Shown in pieces: positions 37,044-44,123 of a stretch of DNA of 64,000 nt. Location: assembly GCF_016653635.2 (NCBI RefSeq), contig NZ_CP067420.1, positions 3,870,001 to 3,934,000 on the forward strand. The letters are read 5' to 3'. Under the pieces are notes generated by a model, which was given only the letters and a program-made list of their open reading frames with translations, ran no database searches and was not told where the DNA came from. Position numbers and translations under genes: made by a program. Positions within the stretch are counted from its first letter, which is position 1. The number at the start of each line of letters is the position of its first letter. This DNA is from Skermanella sp. TT6 (GTDB lineage: Bacteria; Pseudomonadota; Alphaproteobacteria; Azospirillales; Azospirillaceae).

Positions 37044-38045
37044 GTGGATTTGGTTCTGAACGGCTTTTCGCTGTTCGTGATCGCGGTGGTCGCGTTCGCG
37101 GTCGTCACCGTGCTGCTGGGTGTCAAGACGGTGCCGCAAGGGCAGGAATACACCGTCGAGCGGTTCGGCCGCTATACCAGGACCCTGTCGCCCGGCCTGA
37201 ACCTGATCGTCCCCGTGATCGACCGGGTCGGTGCCAGGCAGAGCATGATGGAAACCGTGATGGACGTGCCCTCGCAGGAGGTCATCACGCGCGACAACGC
37301 CATGGTGAAGGTCGACGGCGTGGTGTTCTTCCAGGTGCTCGACGCCGCCAAGGCATCGTACGAGGTGAACAACCTCCCGACCGCCGTGCTCAACCTGACC
37401 ATGACCAACATCCGCACGGTGATGGGCTCGATGGACCTCGACGAGCTGCTGTCCCAGCGGGACAAGATCAATACCCAACTCCTCCACGTGGTGGACGAGG
37501 CGACCACTCCCTGGGGACTGAAGATCACCCGGATCGAGATCCGCGACATCCAGCCGCCGCGCGACCTGGTCGACAGCATGGCCCGCCAGATGAAGGCCGA
37601 GCGCGACCGCCGCGCCTCGATCCTGGAGGCCGAGGGGCAGCGCGCCGCGGCCATCCTGCGGGCGGAGGGAGAAAAGCAGGCGGCGATCCTGCAGGCGGAG
37701 GGCCGGCGCGAGGCCGCCTTCCGCGACGCCGAGGCGCGCGAACGGGAGGCCGAGGCGGAAGCGACGGCCACGCGGGTGGTCTCCGACGCGATCGGCGGCG
37801 GCAATGTCCAGTCCCTCAACTATTTCGTCGCCCAGAGCTATGTCGAGGCGCTGACCCGGATCGCCGCCGCACCGAACCAGAAGGTCCTGTTCATGCCGCT
37901 CGAAGCTTCCAGCCTGATCGGCACGATCGGCGGCATCGCCGAACTGGCCAAGGCCAGCTTCAGGCCCGACCCGCCCCCGCCGGCGCCGCCAAGCCCGGCG
38001 GCATCGCCGCCGCCTCCCCCGGCCGGCCCCTGGTCAAACCCCTGA
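37044..38045 (+). CDS. SPFH/stomatin-like protein (QmcA type)
   Basis: A 333-residue SPFH protein: N-terminal membrane anchor (residues 3-25), the band-7 domain (VPQGQEYTVERFGRYTRTL, PVIDRVGARQSM, MDLDELLSQRDKIN, GLKITRIEIRDIQPPRDL), a long Ala/Glu-rich coiled-coil of repeated EAEGQR/RAEGEK type, and a Pro-rich C-terminal tail. Such proteins form ring cages on the membrane that organise proteases and lipids. GTG was chosen because GGGGGAG lies upstream; no ATG fits. The NfeD partner follows after 15 bp, the usual pairing. Confidence 0.93.
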   Translation: MDLVLNGFSLFVIAVVAFAVVTVLLGVKTVPQGQEYTVERFGRYTRTLSPGLNLIVPVIDRVGARQSMMETVMDVPSQEVITRDNAMVKVDGVVFFQVLDAAKASYEVNNLPTAVLNLTMTNIRTVMGSMDLDELLSQRDKINTQLLHVVDEATTPWGLKITRIEIRDIQPPRDLVDSMARQMKAERDRRASILEAEGQRAAAILRAEGEKQAAILQAEGRREAAFRDAEAREREAEAEATATRVVSDAIGGGNVQSLNYFVAQSYVEALTRIAAAPNQKVLFMPLEASSLIGTIGGIAELAKASFRPDPPPPAPPSPAASPPPPPAGPWSNP

Positions 38046-38060
38046 GCGGCCGGAGGCGCC

Positions 38061-38504
38061 ATGGAAATCCAATCCTGGTACTGGCTGGTGACCGCCCTCG
38101 TCCTCGCGGCGATCGAAGCCTTCGTGCCCGGCACCTTCTTCATCTGGCTCGCGGTCGCCGCGGCGGTGGTCGGCCTGACCCTCCTGGCGCTGCCGGACCT
38201 GCCGTGGCAGATCCAGTTCCTGGCCTTCGCGATCCTGTCGATCGGATCGGCGGTCGGGTTCCGGCAGTACCAGCGCCGCCATCCCGAGACCAGCGCCGAC
38301 CCGACCCTGAACCGGCGCGGCGCGTCCCTGGTCGGCCGGCTGGTCGTGCTCGAAAGGCCGATCGTGAACGGCAGGGGCCACGCCTTCGTCGGCGATACCC
38401 TGTGGACCGTCACCGGCAAGGATCAGCCGGCCGGCGGCACGGTCAAGGTGGTCGGCACCGACGGCATCATGCTGAAGGTGGATTCCCCCGACCGGACGGG
38501 GTGA
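38061..38504 (+). CDS. nfeD: NfeD-like membrane protein
   Basis: A 147-residue protein of the short NfeD class. Two or three N-terminal membrane helices include ALVLAAIEAFVPGTFFIWLAVAAA. A C-terminal OB-fold domain follows (LVGRLVVLERPIVNGRGHAFVGD, LWTVTGKDQPAGGTVKVVG). It partners SPFH proteins in membrane quality control. It lacks the N-terminal ClpP-like protease part found in long NfeD proteins. Gene spacing to the SPFH gene is 15 bp. Confidence 0.92.
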   Translation: MEIQSWYWLVTALVLAAIEAFVPGTFFIWLAVAAAVVGLTLLALPDLPWQIQFLAFAILSIGSAVGFRQYQRRHPETSADPTLNRRGASLVGRLVVLERPIVNGRGHAFVGDTLWTVTGKDQPAGGTVKVVGTDGIMLKVDSPDRTG

Positions 38505-38580
38505 TTAGCCGGTGCAATCCCGCCCGGTGACGGGTTAATGTTGGAGAGCCAACCACCTATCCCGGATTCGAGGAATCGCC

Positions 38581-39522
38581 TTGGCCCAGCCAGCCCTGTC
38601 TACGACCGACCCGGCATCCGAACGGTTGCCCCGCCAGGGATTCTTCCTGCTGGCGTCGCTCGCCCTGTTCTGGGGCACCAACTGGCCGGCGATGAAGCTG
38701 GCCGTCCTGGACATGGACCCCTGGACCTTCCGGGCGATCTGCTTCGTCGCGGGTGCCGGCGGGCTGATGCTGGTCGCGCGCGCCCGCGGCCTCAGCCTCC
38801 GCATTCCGCGCGGCGATCTCGGTCCGCTGATCCTGACGGCCTTCATCAACGTCACCTGCTGGCAGGTCTTCTCCGCCTTCGGGCTTACTCTCATGGCGGC
38901 CGGGAGGGCCTCCATCATCGCCTTCACCATGCCGCTCTGGGCATCGATCCTGAGCGTCATCTTCCTGCGCGAGCGGATGACGGCGCTTCGGGTGGTCGGC
39001 CTCGCCCTGGGGTTGACCGCACTGGCGATCCTGCTGATCCCGGAATTCGGGCGCATAGGGGGAACCCCGTGGGGAGCCGCCATGATGTTGGCCGCCGCTG
39101 TCTCCTGGGCGGCGGGAACGGTGATGCTCAAGGCGATCCCCTGGCGAATGGAGACGGTCCAGCTCGCCGCCTGGCAGCTCGCGATCGGCGGACTGCCGGT
39201 GATCGCCGCCGCCCTTCTCGTCGGCCGCCCCTCGTCCGTGCTGGACCTGTCGACCCCGGGCGCCCTCGGGGTGATCTATGCGGCGCTGATCCCGATGATC
39301 TATTGCCACTGGGCATGGTTCCGGATCGTCGCGCTGTTCCCGGCGAACATCGCGGCGATCGGAACCCTGTCCATTCCGGTGGTGGGCGTCTTCTCCAGCG
39401 CGCTGATCCTGGACGAGCCCCTAGCGGGCGCCGACCTGCTGGCCTTGGCCCTGGTCGTCACCGGCCTGTTCATCGTCCTGGTGCTGCCGAGCCTGCTGCC
39501 GGGACGGTCCCGGCCCGCCTAG
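38581..39522 (+). CDS. EamA/DMT family transporter
   Basis: A 313-residue membrane protein with ten helices in two EamA halves. The first half carries ALFWGTNWPAMKLAV and SIIAFTMPLWASILSVIFLRE. The second half carries AAAVSWAAGTVMLKAI and GTLSIPVVGVFSSALILDEP. Members export amino acids or other metabolites; the substrate is unknown. I used the TTG at 38581 because GAGGA lies 7 nt upstream and the first EamA helix follows about 20 codons later. It follows the NfeD gene by 76 bp on the same strand. Confidence 0.87.
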   Translation: MAQPALSTTDPASERLPRQGFFLLASLALFWGTNWPAMKLAVLDMDPWTFRAICFVAGAGGLMLVARARGLSLRIPRGDLGPLILTAFINVTCWQVFSAFGLTLMAAGRASIIAFTMPLWASILSVIFLRERMTALRVVGLALGLTALAILLIPEFGRIGGTPWGAAMMLAAAVSWAAGTVMLKAIPWRMETVQLAAWQLAIGGLPVIAAALLVGRPSSVLDLSTPGALGVIYAALIPMIYCHWAWFRIVALFPANIAAIGTLSIPVVGVFSSALILDEPLAGADLLALALVVTGLFIVLVLPSLLPGRSRPA

Positions 39523-39677
39523 AGCCGTGCCCGATCGGGTCGATCCGATGCGTTGCGCCATGGGCGCAACCTACGATCGTCGGCCGGCATCGCCTCCGCC
39601 CTGCATCGAGCCGTAGGTGCGGCGAGTGGAACGGCAGCCGCGTGAACCGACGCGGTTCAACCTGATCGGAGATCGCT

Positions 39678-39974
39678 CTAGAGTTCGATGCCGTCGGCAG
39701 GGTCCCCGGGATCCGCGGGAATGCGGGGCGCCTCCTTCGCCCTTCCCGGATCGATCCGGCGGATGATGATGTCCCCGTTCTCGGTGATTTCCGGCAGGCC
39801 GTAGCGCGGCAGTTCCTCGACCAGTTGTTGAAGCCCGAGCATGAGCTTGTTCAGCCCCTCCCTGGCGAGGTCCGTCCCGCTCGGCTCCCGCTGTGGGGGA
39901 GCCGCGGGTTCGGCCACGACGGGAGCCGCGGCCAGCATCGCGCTGACGCACAGCATCGAAATCGACAGGCGCAT
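39678..39974 (-). CDS. Small exported hypothetical protein
   Basis: A 98-residue protein with a clear signal peptide (LSISMLCVSAMLAAAPVVA, cleavage about residue 21). The mature part contains a helix (TDLAREGLNKLMLGLQQLVEEL) followed by a short acidic, Pro/Asp-rich tail with ITENGDIIIRRI. I recall similar small periplasmic proteins in alphaproteobacteria (AAA+ family neighbours) but cannot name a family. GGAGGG 6 nt before the ATG makes the start firm. It is convergent with the EamA transporter. Confidence 0.7.
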   Translation of the reverse strand: MRLSISMLCVSAMLAAAPVVAEPAAPPQREPSGTDLAREGLNKLMLGLQQLVEELPRYGLPEITENGDIIIRRIDPGRAKEAPRIPADPGDPADGIEL

Positions 39975-40084
39975 GATAGTCCCTCCACGCCGCCCTTCGG
40001 GCGGTCTCCGAACCGGGGACGCAGGATAGCGTGCCGCCCGCCCGGCGTCAGGGGCCAATCGGGAGTGCCGGGATGGTCGCCGGC

Positions 40085-40501
40085 CTAGCTGGTCAGGTCC
40101 TCCAGCGTCTGGCGGACCACATGGACGATCGCGGCGCCGTGGGCGGCGGTGTCGATGCCGAGCGCGCTGCCGATGACGCCCAGCTCGATCTCGGTCGTCG
40201 GCGCGTAGCGGGCGATCTCCTGGACCGCGGACGAGGACATGATCGCTTCGCGGTCCAGGTCGAGCGAGGTGGCGGTCTGGGCACGCCAGGCATTGAGCGC
40301 CGCGACGATGGCGCTCTGGATCTGGGCCGTCTCCTCGCGCTTGCGCAGTTCCTCGTACATCACCAGGATGTGCCAGGCACCGTCGGCGAAAGCGGTTTCG
40401 ATCCTGCTGACTTCGACGGTGCGCAGGAACTCCGCCAGGGCCAGTTCGTCTTCGTGAATGGCGGCGTCACGGATCTTGAAGGTGCGGATTTCGCTGCTCA
40501 T
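40085..40501 (-). CDS. Stand-alone HRDC domain protein
   Basis: A 138-residue soluble protein. The C-terminal ~75 residues form an HRDC domain: ALNAWRAQTA, then SSAVQEIARYAPTTEIELGVIG and HGAAIVHVVRQTL. This lines up with the HRDC domain of the RNase D gene in this same window (LAAWREREAQ, EALLEIASHAPRSVDDLARTRG). The N-terminal ~55 residues (EDELALAEFLRTVEVSRIETAF, then WHILVMYEEL) match the domain that precedes HRDC in a family of small proteins, some of which accompany diversity-generating retroelements. There is no helicase, nuclease or reverse transcriptase here. GGAG precedes the ATG. HRDC domains bind nucleic acid or proteins. Confidence 0.75.
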   Translation of the reverse strand: MSSEIRTFKIRDAAIHEDELALAEFLRTVEVSRIETAFADGAWHILVMYEELRKREETAQIQSAIVAALNAWRAQTATSLDLDREAIMSSSAVQEIARYAPTTEIELGVIGSALGIDTAAHGAAIVHVVRQTLEDLTS

Positions 40502-40592
40502 CGTATCTCCACGCGGCGGTTTCCACCTATAGTATTAGCCTGTATGGGATCTTTTTGCCACTAAAGATACGATTGCGACAGGATGAATCCGT

Positions 40593-40913
40593 TCAGAACG
40601 GGGCATCGACCGGAGCGGCTTCGGCGAACCCCTTCAGGATCGAGCATCCGCAGTTGGGGCATTGGATCGCCTCGATCATCCGGCGGGCCTGGGTGTCGTC
40701 GAGGCTGACCCCGAGCTGCCGCTCGACCTCCGCCACCATGGCGCGATGGAGCTGGTTGGCCGCACCGCAGCTGTCCTCAATCACGCCGGCATAATCCTCG
40801 GCCGGCAGCAACTGGAAAGCGCCGGCCGGGCCGGCGACCGCCAAGCCCGCGGCGAAAGCGGACAAGGCTCCGGAAAGCCGCAGGACGTCGCGCCTCGTGA
40901 TGCCGGTGCTCAT
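40593..40913 (-). CDS. Tat-exported small cysteine-rich protein
   Basis: A 106-residue protein with a twin-arginine signal (TRRDVLRLSG, followed by ALSAFAAGLAVAGPAGA). The mature ~75-residue part has a helical middle and a Cys cluster (CPNCGC) near the C-terminus plus one earlier Cys (DSCGAANQ). Export by Tat suggests a folded or cofactor-bound substrate, possibly metal- or sulfur-bound. GGGAG 5 nt before the ATG supports the start over a GTG six bases upstream. It is divergent from a YeeE-type sulfur transporter gene. No named family recognised. Confidence 0.7.
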   Translation of the reverse strand: MSTGITRRDVLRLSGALSAFAAGLAVAGPAGAFQLLPAEDYAGVIEDSCGAANQLHRAMVAEVERQLGVSLDDTQARRMIEAIQCPNCGCSILKGFAEAAPVDAPF

Positions 40914-41087
40914 CGTCACTCCCTTTCTCTCAGCCGCTGGGACAGAGCATTACGCCCTCCGGTCCGTTCGGTCAATCCAAGGCGGTCGCAGGCCATTTCC
41001 ACACCACAGATATGCATTTAACTTCCTATTCACATCGGTATCATCCTGCCCACATGGGTGGAAACCATTCAGAAAGCGTGAATTGCG

Positions 41088-42323
41088 ATGGCAGACATCA
41101 CTCTCGGCAGGCCGAGCGGCATACCCGCGCCGGACCGGACCACGGATCCGCGCGTCGTGGCCGTGGCCGCCCTGCTGCTCCTCGGAGGAGCGGTCTGGCT
41201 GACCGACGCCGTATCGGCCCGGCAGGCGGCCCTGTACCTCGTCGGCGGCGCCCTGGGACTCACTCTCTACCATGCCCTGTTCGGCTTCACCTCCTCGTTC
41301 CGGGTCTTCATCTCGGACCGTCGCGGCGCCGGCATCCGGGCACAGATGGTCATGCTCGCCCTGGCCTGCGCCCTGTTCTTCCCCGCCCTGGCGGCGGGCG
41401 AGCTCTTCGGCCAGCCGGTCGCCGGGTTGGTCGCGCCGGTCGGCGTCTCGGTGGTGTTCGGCGCCTTCCTGTTCGGCGTCGGAATGCAGCTCGGCGGCGG
41501 GTGCGCTTCAGGAACGCTCTACACGGCCGGCGGCGGCAACACCCGCATGATCGTCACGCTGGTCTTCTTCATCGTCGGATCGGTCGTCGGCGCCGCGCAC
41601 CTGCATTGGTGGTCGGCGCTTCCCTCGATCGGCCCGGTCTCGCTGGTCGGCAGCCTGGGCGCCCTGCCCGCGCTGGCCCTGAACCTCGCCGTGTTCGCGG
41701 CGATCGCGGGCGGCACCGTGGTCCTCGAACGGAGGCGCCACGGCGCCTTGCGCCCGGGCAACCGGACCGCCCATCGCGGCTGGCAGCGCTTCGTCCAGGG
41801 ACCCTGGCCGCTGATCTGGGGCGGCGTGGCGCTGGCGGTCCTGAACTTCGCCACGCTCGCCCTGGCCGGCCGGCCCTGGGGGATCACCTCCGCCTTCGTT
41901 CTGTGGGGAGCGAAGCCGCTGGACGCGCTGGGATTCGACGTGGCCTTCTGGCCTTACTTCTCGGCGCCGGAGCGTGCCGCGTCGCTGGAGAACAGCATTT
42001 TCCAGGACATCACCTCGGTGATGAATTTCGGCATCATCCTGGGAGCGCTGCTGGCGGCCGGCCTTGCCGGGCGGTTCGCCCCGGTCTGGCGGGTGCCGCT
42101 CCGGTCGCTTGCCGCGGCTGTCGTCGGCGGGCTGATGCTGGGATACGGTGCGCGTCTCGCCTATGGCTGCAACATCGGCGCCTATTTCAGCGGCATCGCG
42201 TCGGGCAGCCTGCACGGTTGGGTCTGGCTGGTCGCCGCCCTGGCCGGGAACGTGGTCGGGACGAGGCTGCGTCCGCTGTTCGGGCTCGAGGTCGAGAAGA
42301 CTCCCCGCGAAACCGCCTGCTGA
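41088..42323 (+). CDS. YeeE/YedE (TsuA-type) sulfur-compound transporter
   Basis: A 411-residue membrane protein with about ten helices in two YeeE repeats. Each repeat has a conserved Cys: Cys139 in GGGCASGTLY and Cys361 in YGCNIGAYFSGIASGS. In thiosulfate transporter TsuA such cysteines pass the substrate through the membrane. It may import thiosulfate or another persulfide-forming compound. No rhodanese, TusA or sulfur oxidation gene is adjacent, but a Tat-exported Cys protein is divergent 174 bp away. The start ATG is clear, with the first helix about 25 residues on. Confidence 0.88.
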   Translation: MADITLGRPSGIPAPDRTTDPRVVAVAALLLLGGAVWLTDAVSARQAALYLVGGALGLTLYHALFGFTSSFRVFISDRRGAGIRAQMVMLALACALFFPALAAGELFGQPVAGLVAPVGVSVVFGAFLFGVGMQLGGGCASGTLYTAGGGNTRMIVTLVFFIVGSVVGAAHLHWWSALPSIGPVSLVGSLGALPALALNLAVFAAIAGGTVVLERRRHGALRPGNRTAHRGWQRFVQGPWPLIWGGVALAVLNFATLALAGRPWGITSAFVLWGAKPLDALGFDVAFWPYFSAPERAASLENSIFQDITSVMNFGIILGALLAAGLAGRFAPVWRVPLRSLAAAVVGGLMLGYGARLAYGCNIGAYFSGIASGSLHGWVWLVAALAGNVVGTRLRPLFGLEVEKTPRETAC

Positions 42324-42331
42324 AACGAAAA

Positions 42332-42366
42332 GGGCCGGCACTCCCCCCGCGGGGGAGCGCCGGCCC
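42332..42366 (-). terminator. Rho-independent terminator, peptidoglycan-binding protein gene
   Basis: An 8-bp outer stem (GGGCCGGC/GCCGGCCC) and a 6-bp inner stem (CTCCCC/GGGGAG), separated by one mismatch, lie 25 bp past the stop of the leftward gene at 42392. Reading leftward it is followed by TTTTCG, a proper T-tract. It also sits 8 bp after the stop of the rightward YeeE gene and may serve both. Confidence 0.8.
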
Positions 42367-42391
42367 GATCGAAAGCCCCTCGGCCTCCGCG

Positions 42392-42889
42392 TCAACGCGC
42401 CCGGGTGGCCGTATCCTCACGCAGACGCTGAGCCAGTGCCGGCGTCACCTGTCCGTCGACCGGCAGGTTCGCTTCCTGCTGGTATCGGCGGATGGCGGCG
42501 CGGGTCCGTTCGCCGATCCTGCCGTCCACGGCCCCGACATAGAAGCCCCGCATCGTCAGGCCCTCCTGGACCTCGACCTCGGTCGTCGGAGTATCGGGCC
42601 GGTTCCGCGAATAGACCTTCGGCAGGTGGAAGCTGACATGGTCCAGCAACTCCTGGCTCGCGCAGCCCGTCACCGGCAGCCGGGCCGCCCGCTCGTATTG
42701 GCGGATCGCCTCCGCTGTGCGCGGCCCGAACCGGCCGTCGATGCCCCCCGGGTCGAACCCGTTGACGGCAAGCTCCCGCTGAATGCCCTCGACCATCCCG
42801 GTCGGGGCGGGCTGGCAGGCCGCCCAGGCCGAGCCCCCTGCCAAGAGCGTCAGCATCGCCGCGCCGACGCACCATCCCGCACCCTTCAT
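42392..42889 (-). CDS. Exported peptidoglycan-binding protein (two PG_binding_1 domains)
   Basis: A 165-residue protein with a signal peptide (VGAAMLTLLAGGSAWA, cleaved about residue 23). Two PG_binding_1 domains follow: residues ~30-75 (IQRELAVNGFDPGGIDGRFGPRTAEAIRQYE) split around its DGRFG turn, and ~105-155 (GFYVGAVDGRIGERTRAAIRRYQ). No enzyme domain is attached, so it may anchor or recruit wall enzymes. GAGGTG 6 nt upstream of the ATG supports the start. The prfB gene lies 28 bp upstream on the same strand, and a terminator follows it. Confidence 0.88.
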   Translation of the reverse strand: MKGAGWCVGAAMLTLLAGGSAWAACQPAPTGMVEGIQRELAVNGFDPGGIDGRFGPRTAEAIRQYERAARLPVTGCASQELLDHVSFHLPKVYSRNRPDTPTTEVEVQEGLTMRGFYVGAVDGRIGERTRAAIRRYQQEANLPVDGQVTPALAQRLREDTATRAR

Positions 42890-42917
42890 CCGCACACCTC
42901 TTTCGGTCACCCTGCCC

Positions 42918-44043
42918 TCAGTCCGCCGCTTCACTGTCGCCCTGTCCCTTGATGCGCTGGGCCAGGGCCGCGGCCAGGAACTCGTCGATGTCCCCGTCCA
43001 GCACGGACCCGCTCTGGCTGGTCTCCACGCCGGTCCTCAGGTCCTTGACCATCTGGTAGGGCTGCAACACGTAGGACCGGATCTGGTGCCCCCAGCCGAT
43101 GTCCGACTTGGTGGCCTCCAGCGCTGCGGCCGCGTCCTCCCGCTTCTTCAGTTCCGCCTCGTAAAGGCGCGCCCGAAGCATGTCGAAGGCCTTGGCGCGG
43201 TTCTTGTGCTGCGACCGCTCCTGCTGGCACTGCACGACGATGTTGGTCGGGATGTGCGTGATCCGGACCGCCGAGTCGGTCTTGTTGATGTGCTGGCCGC
43301 CGGCGCCCGACGCCCGATAGGTGTCGATGCGCAGGTCCTTGTCCAGGATCTCGACGTCGATCTTGTCGTCGATCACCGGGCTCACCGCGACGCTGGCGAA
43401 GCTGGTATGCCGGCGCGCCTGGCTGTCGTAGGGGCTGATCCGGACCAGACGATGGACGCCGGCCTCCGTCTTCAGCCAGCCATAGGCGTTGTGGCCCTTG
43501 ATCTGCACCGTCGCGGACTTGATGCCCGCTTCTTCGCCGGCACTCTCTTCCAGCCATTCGGTCTTGTAGCCGTGCTGCTCCGCCCAGCGCAGATACATGC
43601 GCAGGAGCATCTCGGCCCAGTCCTGGGCCTCGGTCCCGCCGGCGCCGGCGTTGACTTCCAGGAAGCAGTCGTTGGCATCGGCTTCGCCGGACAGGAGGCT
43701 TTCCAGTTCCAGCTTGGCGGCCTTGTCCTTGAGCGCCAGCAGGACGTTCTCCGCGTCGGTGACGACGGTCTGGTCCTCTTCCGCCTCGCCCATCTCGATC
43801 AGCTCGATGCTGTCGTTCAGCTCGCGCTCCAACGCCCGGTAGCCGTTGACCGCGACGTCGAGTTGGGTCCGCTCGCGCATCACCTTCTGCGCGCGGTCGG
43901 CATCGTTCCAGAGATTGGGATCCTCGGAGATGGCGTTCAGTTCGTCCAGGCGCCTGACTGCATTTTCCCAGTCAAAGATGCCTCCTCAGCAGCGCCAGCG
44001 ATTCCCTGATCGCCTCGGCAGCCGCTTCGATCTCGGCTCGCAT
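42918..44043 (-). CDS. prfB: Peptide chain release factor 2, programmed +1 frameshift
   Basis: RF2 of 374 residues made by a +1 frameshift. The first 23 codons run from ATG 44041-44043 (GAGGAG upstream) to CTT at 43977-43975, then in-frame TGA (43974-43972). The downstream frame starts at GAC 43973-43971 and gives [16 protein letters not shown] without loss. GGQ is at residues 248-250 ([13 protein letters not shown]), the spacing matching E. coli. The stop-codon-reading motif is SPY (203-205) where E. coli has SPF, a change I believe is common in alphaproteobacteria. RF2 reads UGA and UAA, so scarcity of RF2 favours frameshifting and hence autoregulates the gene. Confidence 0.95.
43971..43986 (-). 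promoter_or_regulatory. prfB programmed +1 frameshift site
   Basis: Read on the minus strand: AGGAGG, then CAT, then CTT TGA C. The slippery CTT codon, the in-frame TGA with following C and an internal Shine-Dalgarno-like AGGAGG 3 nt before the CTT match the arrangement in E. coli prfB. Slow termination at UGA by RF2 lets the ribosome slip forward one base. Confidence 0.95.
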
Positions 44044-44123
44044 GGCGGGCCTCCTCGTCGCTATTGTTCAAGATCTCTGTTCAACGACGCTTACTTAGAC
44101 CCTTGAAGCTTCCGCGCCAAGGG

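Noticed and set aside
42918-43883. prfB as a shorter gene starting at GTG 43883
   Set aside because: The upstream frames and frameshift element encode the conserved RF2 N-terminus, so the shorter start is wrong.
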